DNA of 64,000 bases from Dastarcus helophoroides (taxonomy: Eukaryota > Arthropoda > Insecta > Coleoptera > Bothrideridae), in contig CM053336.1 in NCBI GenBank assembly GCA_028583605.1, positions 20,941,004 to 21,005,003 of the forward strand, in the 5' to 3' direction. Below, one piece after another: positions 55,231 to 64,000 of the stretch (position 1 is its first letter; every line of letters begins with the position of its first letter). The position numbers and the translations under genes are program-made. The notes under the pieces were generated by a model. The model ran no database searches and was not told the DNA's origin. It was given only the letters and a program-made list of their open reading frames with translations.

Positions 55231-56970
55231 TTTTAAAACATTCTCAAAATTTTCCATCAAGCGCAGAAACTTCAAAAAATTTTGGAATTTTTAAAAATGT
55301 CAAAATTTTTTTAGAAGTTAATATTTACAAAAAAAAAGTTGAGATTTTTAAAAAACATGGATATTTTGGGAAAAAATTTGAAGAAATCGAAAATTTAACA
55401 ATTTCGAGTATTCAAAAATTTAATCAAGTGGCGAATTTTTCGAAAAAAAATCAAATATTTAAACAAAGTTGAAATTTCAAATTTTAGCTTTAAATTCTCA
55501 TATTAGCGTTGCCTTTTACAAAAAAAATGAACTTTTGAACTTAAACTGGAAAGTTACAGCAAAAAGTAGAAATTTCGGTAAACTAGATTTTAATTAAAAA
55601 AATTCTCGAACTTTGGAGATTAAAAACTTAAAGTTAAAATAATTTTTTAAGTACAAATTTTGAGAAAAGCAGGAAATTTATCAAAGTAATTTAAGTTTTA
55701 AAGTAGCATTTGCAAAAAAAGGGTCTACACCTCGAAGTTAAACTCAAAACGAAAGATGTTGAAATTTCGGAAAAAACGAAATTTCCGAAAATATAAATTT
55801 TAGAAATTAAGACAGAATTAAAAAAAAATTGGAATAAAAAAATAAAGAATAAAATTGAAATTCTTAACACAAATTAAAATTTTGAAATAGAATGAGAATT
55901 TTTTCAAAAAAATGTAATATTTTGAGAAAATCAAAAATTTTGAAGTTAGAATTTTCAAAAATAGCCGAAATTTTAAAACATTCTGTTAAAATTCTCCAAA
56001 AAGCTCATATAATCAAAAAACATGGATAGTTTGAAAAAGAATTGAAGAAATCGACAATTTCAAATATTCGAAAATTTGAAAAAGTGGGAAATTTTGGAAA
56101 AAATTCATATATTGAAAGAAAGTTTAGATTTCAAATTTTACCTTTAAATTTTTATATAAGCGTTGATTTAAATTAAACTTTTAAACCTAAACCGGAAAGT
56201 CTCAGAAAAAGGTAAAAGTCTCGTTAAACTTAAAATTTATTGAAAAAAATCCTCAAATTTTGGAGTTTAAAAAATTTGAGTTTAAATAGTTTGTTTTAAG
56301 TTCAAATTTTGAGAAAAACAGCAAATTTATCCACGAGATTCAAGTTTAAAAATGGAATATCCAAAAAATGGTGTACAGTTCGAATTCAAACTCGAAACGA
56401 AAGATGTTGAAATTTTGGAAAAGAAACAAAATTTTCGAAAAAGTCTAAATTTTAATAAAATACTTAAGACCGAATTTTCAAAATGAATTGAAATTAAAAA
56501 ATCTAAAAATTAAATTGAAATTTTTAAAAAAGTTAAGATTTTCAAAAGATGATAGAAATTCTGAAAAAAAAATTTCAACACTCAAAAGAAATCGACGGTT
56601 TAAAAAATTTGAGTATTTTAAGAAATGAAAAACTGTTCAAAAAAATGCATTATTTAGAAAAAATCTTGATTAGTAGAATAAGGCCAAAGTCTTTTGTAAA
56701 CATTTTGAAAAAAAAACGAAAAAAAAATTGAAAACTGTTTTGTCAAATTTTCAAAGAAAACAATTTTTTCCAAGAGATTCCATATTGAAAAAATCAAAAT
56801 TATCAGAAAAGTTCAAATTTTCAAATATTGGCTAAATTTTAAAAAGTTGAAATTGTTGATTGTTTGGATGGTTAAAATTTTGAAAAAAGAACAAGAAAAT
56901 TTTAATAGGAAATTTTCAAAAAGACTGAAAATTTTGAAATCTTTTCGAAATTTTCGAAAGAGTCATTAAA

Positions 56971-57156
56971 AATTGAAATACAAAAATTGTCCCCTGCAAC
57001 CAAGAAAGATTAAAAAACACAACAAAGGTTCCTCTAACACGTTTCAACGGCTAAGCTATCATCTTCACAACCTTTGTTGTGTTTTTTAATTTTTCTTGGT
57101 TTCCGGGGACAATTTTTATTTTTCAATTTTTGAAGATAACCAAGGTTCCACCAAAA
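56971..57156 (+). repeat. Foldback element copy F7
   Basis: Left arm AATTGAAATACAAAAATTGT, CCCCTGCAACCAAGAAAG, ACACAACAAAGGTTCC, CTAACACGTTTCAACGGC, AAGCTATCATCTTCAC; right arm AACCTTTGTTGTGTTTTT, TTTCTTGGTTTCCGGGGACA; short tail GAAGATAACCAAGGTTCC, ACCAAAA. The central right-arm ribozyme-like part is deleted. Confidence 0.8.
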
Positions 57157-60100
57157 TAGTCATTATTTTCGTGGAAAAGTCGATGTTTAAAAGATGTTTA
57201 AAAATAACAAAATTAAAAAAAAATTCGAATAGTCGAAAAATTCAAAATTTAGACATTGAAAAAGTTTCGCGATTTAAGACAACCGAAAAAAATCGAAATT
57301 CTGAAGAAACTCCTAATTTTCAAAACAAAATCTAGCGTGCAAAATTTCAAAATTTCAAAAGTAAAAATATTTAAAAATAAATGTTGCAACAAAATTATAA
57401 TTTATAAAAATCGTCAAAATTTTTCAGAGAATTCTAAATTTAAAAAAAATAAAATTTTGAAAAGATTTGAAAGATACAAAAAGTCGAAATTTTTGAAAAA
57501 ATCCAGCTTACAAGAAACTTCAACCAGCGAAAAGTTTGAAAATATAAAATTAAAGAGTTTCAAAAGAGCCTAAATTTTTGAAAAAAAAATCGAAAACTTG
57601 AAACGTCAATTTTTTTTAAAAAAAGTAACAATTTTGAATTTATTCTGAATTTCTAAAAAAGTAAAATTTTAAAAATAGTAAAACATTTTTTTGAATAAAT
57701 CAAAATTTAAAAAAAAACGGAATTTTAATAAAAAAATAGTAAATTTCTCAGAAAGAGTCGAAATTCACAAAAAATTTTAAATTTCGATAAAAGAGGTTTA
57801 AATATTAAGTTTTGAAAATAATTCAAAAATACAAAAAGTCGAATTTTTTAAAAAAATCCGACTTACAAGAAACTTGACATTTTCGAAAAAGTGAGAATTT
57901 TCAAAGCGCGAAAAGTTTGAAAATAAAAAATTCAAGAGTTTCAAAAGAGCGTAAATATTCGAAAAAAGAATCGGAACCTGCAACGTCAAAATTTTTTAAA
58001 AAGAGCAAAAATTTTAAATTTATTCTGAATTTTGAAAAAAGTAAAATTTTAAAAATATTTAAATATTTTTTCGAATAAATCAAAATTTTCAAAAAACGGA
58101 AATTTTAATAAGAAAAATAGTAATTTTTTTAGAAAGAGTCCAAATATACAAAAAGTTTAATTTTCGATAAAAAAGGCTTTAACTGGAAAAAGTTAAAATT
58201 TTTAAAAAAAATTTCTAAAAACGTCGAAATTTTCAAAATATTCCAAATTGAAAAAAAATTATCAAAAATGAAATTTAAATTTTTAAAAAGTCAAAATTTT
58301 CATAGAAAGTTAACATTTTCAAAAAAAATGAGATTTTCAAAAAGCAGGGATATTTTAACAAACAATTTGATAAAAGGAACAGTTTTAAAATTTAGAAATT
58401 TTGACAAAGTGGTGAATTTTTCGAAAAAATTCAATTATTTGAACAAAATTTAAAAGTTCAAATTTCTGTTTTAAATTTATTGAAAAAATTCTCGAATTTT
58501 GAAGTTTAAAAAATTCAAGTTTAAATGGAATTTTTTCAAAAAAGTACAAATTTTGGGAAAAACAAAATTTATCGAAGTGATTCAAATTTTAAAATAGAAT
58601 TTCCCAAATCAGGTCCATAGTTCAAATTTAAACACGAAACGAAAGATGTTGGAAAAAAATGAAATTTTCGAAAAAGTCTTAATTTTCGAAAATAAGACAG
58701 AATTTTCCAAAAAAGGTGAAATTAAAAAAACCAAAAAATTAACTTGGAATTTTCAAAAAAAAGTTAAAATTTTGAAAAAAATGAGAATTTTCAAAAAAGT
58801 TAAAATGTTGAAAAAAGTCGAAGATGGTGAATTGGTTTTCAAAAAGAGACGATATTTAGATAAGTATAGTGATTTTAAATAATGTAAACATTTTGATGGA
58901 AAGTTAAAATTCCAAAAAAGTTTAGATTTTCAAAATATATTCTTCTAATTTTAATCTTCTATATTTCAGTTTTTTTCCTATTCACGTTTTAAATAAATTT
59001 AAATATCATATTTCAAAAAATGTTTCAGAATATTGTCAACATTTATTAATAAAAATTTTTAAAAATGTTTCAGAATATTATCAACATTCATTAATAAAAA
59101 TTTGAATATTTTCAAACCCAGACTAAAATAAAATTAATAAACATTTCAAAAAATAATCGAAATTATAAAAAAATTCAACATTTTGAATAAAGACAGTTGG
59201 ACAGTGAAGACATTTTCAAATTAATTTGTAATTTTAAAAAATCTTGGAAACTAATGGAATACGATTTCAAAAATGTTTATTAATTTTAGTTAACATTTCT
59301 GGGACCCACTTTGGAAATATTTAAATTTCAAAAATGGTCGATTTTTAAAAAATTTCGAGTTTTAAGAAAATTGAAATATTTTGAAGTTTTCATATTGAAG
59401 AAAAATCAAAATTATCAGAAAAGTTCCAATTTTCAAGAATAGTCCATTTTTTTTGAAAATTGAAAAAAACAAAATTTTGATAAAGTAGAACACTTTTTAA
59501 AAAGTTAAAACTTTTGATTAAAAATTAAAAATAAAAAATGAAAATTTTGAATCATTTTCGAAATTTTCAAAAAATTCAAGATTTTCAAAAAAGGGTCGTT
59601 ATTTTCAATTTTTTTAAATAACAAAATTTTCAGAAGAATTTAAAAAATAATAAAAATTTCGAAAATTGAAAAAATTTCGTGATTTAAAAAAATCGAAATT
59701 TACAAAAAAATTCGAAATTTTGAAGCAACTCCAAATTATCAAGAAAAAAATCTAGTGTGCAAAACGTCAAAAATTTGAAAAGTAATAAAAATTTTAGGAA
59801 ATAATTTGAAATTTCAAAAAAAGTGAATTTTTGATGTGTTCAAAAGTTCAAAAAATCGAAATTTTAGGAAAAATCCAGCTTAAAAAAACTTAAAATTTTC
59901 AAAAAAGTGAGAATTATCAAACAACTGAAAAACGTCAAAATTTTGAATCAATCAAAATCAAATTTTTCGAAAAAAAATCCTCATTCAAAAAAATGTTGAA
60001 ATTTTCAAAAATATTAAATTTCAAAAAAAAGAAATTTTGATGTGTTCAAAAGTTCAAAAATTCGAAATTTTGGGAAAAATCTAGCTTACAAAAAACTTGA

Positions 60101-60989
60101 AATTTTTGAAAAAGTGAAAACTTTCAAACGGAAAGTTTGAAAATATAAAATTCAAGATCTTCAAAAAAGCCTTAATTTCCGAAAAAACACTCGACAGCTT
60201 GAAAAATTAAAATATTCACAAAAAAGTAAAAATTTTGAATTTAGTCTATATTTTGAAATAAGTGATATTTTACAAATATTAGTCGAACATTTTATTAAAT
60301 CAGTAAAAATTTTCAGAAAAAAACTGAAATTAAAAAAAAGTAAATTTTTTAAAAAGAGTCGAAATTCACAAAAAGTTTAACTTTCGATAAAACGGATTTA
60401 AATTGGATAAAGTTGGAATGTTCAAAAAAAATTTAAAAAATGTCGAAATTTTCAAAATCTGTCAAATTTTGTTAAAATCGAACTTTTTCATAAAAAAATA
60501 TATATCACTAAAAAGTTGAAAATTTAAAGAATCGTAAAATTTTCGAAAATATTCGAAACTTAGAAAAGTGAAATCTTTAAAAAAAGTGGGAAGTTTGTGA
60601 GGTTACGAAGCTTATGACTTGTCTTTCCCCTTGTCACATCATTAACCTCCTTCCTCCCTGTTAATCTGTGACGTAATTTATGGATGGCCCCAAAAGATCG
60701 AAATTTGAAAAGTGTAAACTCAGAATTTTAAGAAAACATTTAAACTTCGATATAAAACGCCGAACATTCCAAAAATAGAAAAAAAAGAACATTTGAAAAA
60801 AAAATGGAAATTTGTAGATTTTCGAATTTAAACTCAAAATTTCGAAAAAGGATTAAGTTATAAAACGAAATCAAAATACTTGGAAAGTCAAAATTTTGGG
60901 TTTCAAATCTATCCTAATAATTCAAAAATATGAAATATTTTGAAAATATTTTAGATGTTTTTGTTTTTAATATAATGTCGTAATACAAT

Positions 60990-61720
60990 TTTGGCTCACG
61001 AAAAAGTTATGGCGTGAAAGAAATTGTTCATGTAAATCCACCCCTAACGGTGGACAATGGATTGTCAGGATAATGATACACCAGCTGAAACGCGAGCGAA
61101 ATTTACAGAAAAGTCGCCTCGAAAGAAGCAAGGCATGAATAAATAAAAAGTGCTGCGGCATTTAAGGGGTAATTAGAGGCAGGCGTGCCAATCCTTCTAA
61201 CGGGGCATCCAACCCCGGCTCTCGGCGCATGGCCCGTCATAAGTCAACTCATTAACTATTCATTCCAACCGATGTGTAATCATCATTAGGGACCAAACTG
61301 AACCGACAATAAAGCGAAATGTTTATGTAACGCAGGTGATGAATTTCCCAGCGATATTTCACCCTTATGGGGGCGATATGATTTGTAATTTGACTCCTTG
61401 ATGTGCGCGCCAGATATCGACCATCTATGGTACCATTTCGAAACGAGCTACACAGATCACTTTAACATTAAAAGATGGTAAGCTGAAATTAGCAGTAGCA
61501 GCCATTACTGCTAATTTCAGGTTCATACTGAAATGGAGACGATTAAAATTCATTTTGAATTCTATTTGTTTTAAGAATGAATCAGACTTTTAAGAATTGA
61601 TGTCAAGTGCGATCAACACTTTCAGGGGTCTAGTTAAATAAATAAAAGGGGCGATAATTTATTTACTTCATATTGAGATTCGCAAGCGCCTGTTATTAGG
61701 GAGCATTCAAGCTTTACGTA
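60990..61720. other. Unique, GC-richer non-coding block; candidate conserved regulatory element
   Basis: After 6 kb of filler, composition becomes balanced and non-repetitive, without an ORF, transposon ends or splice-phase exon. Word content is dense in possible factor sites (CAGGTGATGAATTTCCC, TAATCATCATTAGGG, ATTGTCAGGATAATG, CATTAACTATTCATTC). If the receptor gene extends past 64000, this is intronic. Function is inference from composition only. Confidence 0.4.
61485..61522. repeat. Perfect 15-bp hairpin
   Basis: CTGAAATTAGCAGTA (61485-61499) and TACTGCTAATTTCAG (61508-61522) are exact inverted copies around the loop GCAGCCAT. The stem does not extend further, so it is too short for a microRNA precursor. 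Confidence 0.7.
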
Positions 61721-61792
61721 AGCTTAATTTCTTTTTTTTAAAGTAGGATCCACTCACAAAAGTGTGTTATTTTTATTTATTTATTTTATTTC

Positions 61793-64000
61793 AGTTTAAT
61801 CTACTCGCAAAGGGTAACCCCATTATGCTTTCAAAGCACTGCGAGTAGCATGCGGAAACAAGGATAGATGGCGATGAACCGCCTTCTTAAACAAGGATAG
61901 GTTGTAATTTTTGGGGAAAATTCCTTTCGGTAACAAGTTCCATAACTTGGAAGTTTTATGAAAAAAGAGTCTCCGTAGACAGAAGTCCTCACTGCGTCAA
62001 GCTGGACCGTACATGAATTTGCTGTCTCCGACTGTCTAGCACGCCTCAAGAATCTTGCCTTGGAGGGGTCAATCCTATTAGTTCCTGCGAGCATCTTCCA
62101 TGATAGTACTTGTAGAAAAGAGACAAGTCACCAACCATACGCCTCTGCTCTAGTGTTTCGAGAGAATCGGTCAGACTCTCGTCATCAATTAAGCCAATCG
62201 CTCTTCTTTGAATTGAGTCCAAGAGAGCTAGTGTGTTTTGGGGCTGAACTCCAAACATGAGAACAGTATTCTAATGTTGGCCTAACTTGAGCTATAGGGT
62301 TAATAGCTGAAGAGATGTGAAGTACTTTTTAGCTCTAAAAAGAAAGCCTAGCTTCTGAGAGGCGGATTTGGCAATGGCGCGCACATGATCGTCCCAAGAG
62401 AAGTTAGTGCTCGCATTCACTTCTAGGATAGATAGATTAGATCCCGTCGGAAGGATTTTACTGTCCATTAGTATGTTTGTTGCATTATCCCTTGATGTTT
62501 TCTTAGAGAAAACAGCGCCGTGAGTTTTTGAAGCGTTGAAGTCGACCAAATTGTTCTTACCCCATTCCAGAATAATCTCGAGATCCCAATTAATCATCTG
62601 TATCTGCTGTTCCCTTAGTCGATCTGAAGCAGCGATAGATAATGGTTTGTCGGAGAAAAAGATGACACAAGGTTACTATCATCTGCGTAGCTGTATATAG
62701 GATTGGAAGTTGAAGCTAAGAGATGTTTTACGTGTAACAGAAATAGAGTAGGAGACAGAACGGACCCCTGAGGCATCTCTGCGTTAATCGCAAATGTCTT
62801 GAATGAGATGCCATCGACGACGACCTGAAGAGATCTGTCAATAAGAAAATTGGCTATCAAATGACAGAGCCAAGGAGGAAGACCATAAGATGTTAGTTTG
62901 GCGAGAAGAGATCGGTACCAGACTCTGTCGAAAGCCTTTGAGATATCCAATGCCACAATCCTAGCCTCACTATGTTTTTCCTTAGCTGAGTTATAGATAT
63001 GAGTAATATATGCCAGTAAATCGCCAGTGGAACGTTGTTGTCTAAAACCGTATTGCCTGTCGAAGATGATTTTATTTTCCTCCATATATTTGAGAATCTG
63101 GATGTTGATAACCTTTTCCATCACTTTAGATATAAAGGGTAACAAAGATATAGGGCGATAGTTGTTAGCCAGATTCCTTTTTCCCTTTTTAGGGACAGGT
63201 TCCACTCCAGCAAATTTCGAGATGTTAGGGAATACACCTTTGTTGTAAGAGAGTGTGAACAATTTGCTTAGGACAGGAGTCAACTCTGGGGCGCACTTCT
63301 TAAGAACAATAGAGGGAATACCATCAAGGTCAGAAGCTTTCGAGGTGTCGAGCTCAATTGTGCGTTGTCTGAAAACAACTTCATTCATCGAAGTGCCAAC
63401 CGCGGGAAGAATAGGGGGTGCTGCGTTTCGAGAACTAAGATTGGAATTTTCAGCAAACATTAAGGCTAACATGTCAGCCTTTTCCTTGGAGGTAGTAGCA
63501 ATATTGCTATTTTCATCGAGTAAAGGTGGAAAATTTGAAGATGTAAAATTATTTCCAATCGATTTTGCAAATCCCCAAAAGGACCTGGAACCGTTTGGAC
63601 AGTTGATAAGCCTCTGGCGCATTTTATGATCGAAACTCTCGTCAATAAACTGTTTACAAGAATTTCGTGCATCTACAAATATGGTCCGAGTCTCGAGTGA
63701 GGGATTATTTCGCCAACGACGATATGCGCGATTTTTGTAGGAGGTAGCCTGAGCACATTTGTTACTGAACCAAGATTTACTGGAGGCAGACTTCTTTTGA
63801 GAGTGGGAAATTGAGCATTCCGTACCAATCAGGATAGTTTCCGTGATGGATTCGGCGACTAAGGAAGGGTTGTCCGAGTTAAAGTAGACTTCCTGCCATG
63901 GGAAAGATACAAAGAAGTCTCTTAATTCTTCCCAGTTTGCAGAGTTAGTGGCAAACCCTACGGAACTGCGTCTGGGAAAGAGGTGGTTTATGAAACGAGC
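61793..64000 (-). mobile_element. LINE family L1w copy 4, reverse orientation, runs off the window
   Basis: Minus-strand copy with the family 3' tail at 61793-61830. An open 335-codon RT segment (63622-62615) covers LDGIPSIVLKKCAPELTPVL, NYRPISLLPFISKVMEKVI, IFDRQYGFRQQRSTGDLLAY, RIVALDISKAFDRVWYRSLL (domain A), MPQGSVLSPTLFLLHV (domain B-C) and SYADDSNLV (YADD active site), followed by a frameshift near 62640. C-terminal parts are 62597-62292, 62258-62046 and 62094-61831 (WNLLPKEFSP-like). Toward 64000 it enters the endonuclease-RT linker (matching copy 3 at about 39940-40260). This is the least damaged RT in the family. Confidence 0.88.

Larger units (their letters stand above)
54180..60600. 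repeat. AT-rich quasi-periodic filler (tract 8) with kilobase-scale tandem structure
   Basis: The longest filler tract. It is not random: blocks recur. A roughly 104-base duplication lies at 54735-54935 (AAGAAAGATTGAAAAATTGA, then AGCTCCAAAT in both). The landmark CGAAAGATGTTG appears at 55750, 56398 and 58640. The landmark AATCCAGCTTACAAGAAACTT recurs with changes at about 57500, 57858, 59872 and 60079. A unit of about 358 bases is repeated from 57480 and 57838. No coding capacity. Confidence 0.75.

Noticed and set aside
62615..63622. RT ORF of the right-edge LINE as an active element
   Set aside because: Although this segment is open, the downstream C-terminal domain is broken by several frameshifts.
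1..64000. CRISPR arrays, bacterial operons, phage genes
   Set aside because: Spliced genes, polyadenylation signals and insect transposons show eukaryotic nuclear DNA; no regular repeat-spacer array is present.

Overview
This window is animal nuclear DNA, almost certainly from an insect. Genes are split by GT-AG introns, odorant-binding-protein (OBP) and NR2E nuclear-receptor exons are readable, and the rest is dominated by arthropod-type transposons. Very AT-rich filler and heavy transposon load would suit a large hymenopteran genome, such as a gall-wasp-like lineage, but that placement is inference.

Host genes. Three OBP genes lie head-to-tail on the minus strand: OBP-A (5891 down to 808, 3' end outside the window), OBP-B (26184 down to a provisional last exon at 9159) and OBP-C (38323 down to 32528, complete). 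All share one exon plan: signal-peptide exon, C1 exon, a 47-nt exon, a 36-nt exon with the C-Y-x-x-C motif, the C4 exon, the C5-x8-C6 exon and a tiny last exon. A and B are close paralogues and also share a promoter block. Next, also on the minus strand, is the ligand-binding part of an NR2E-class (PNR/NR2E6-like) nuclear receptor in six exons from 50024 to 43156. Its DNA-binding domain is not in the part read and probably lies beyond 64000. A compact, unique, relatively GC-rich block at 60990-61720 may be regulatory.

Mobile DNA. I see four copies of one LINE family (9839-11730, 35811-37560, 38895-42130 on plus; 61793-64000 on minus), an RTE-like LINE (17030-20278, minus) carrying a nested 351-bp LINE fragment with a target-site duplication, several other LINE pieces, a Penelope-like element (29478-30820), three mariner-type elements (7713, 23148, 48650), a pogo-type element with intact termini (50602-53337), a MITE (53556-53880) and a tRNA-derived SINE head (44219). 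None of the transposase or reverse-transcriptase genes looks intact except the RT stretch of the copy at the right edge.

Unusual layer. Between these lie kilobases of degenerate purine-rich/AT filler built from variants of AAATTTTGAAAAAAGTCG, locally organised into larger tandem duplications. Embedded in it are seven same-orientation copies of a foldback element. The foldback arms, a 378-bp-period tandem element at 46988-47472, a 394-bp-period tandem element at 14815-15610 and the tail of the Penelope element all carry hammerhead-ribozyme-like cores with very short, mostly self-complementary helix III sequences. The copy at 47208-47250 is a textbook hammerhead with no core deviation. This set of candidate self-cleaving, retrozyme-like elements is the most interesting content of the window.
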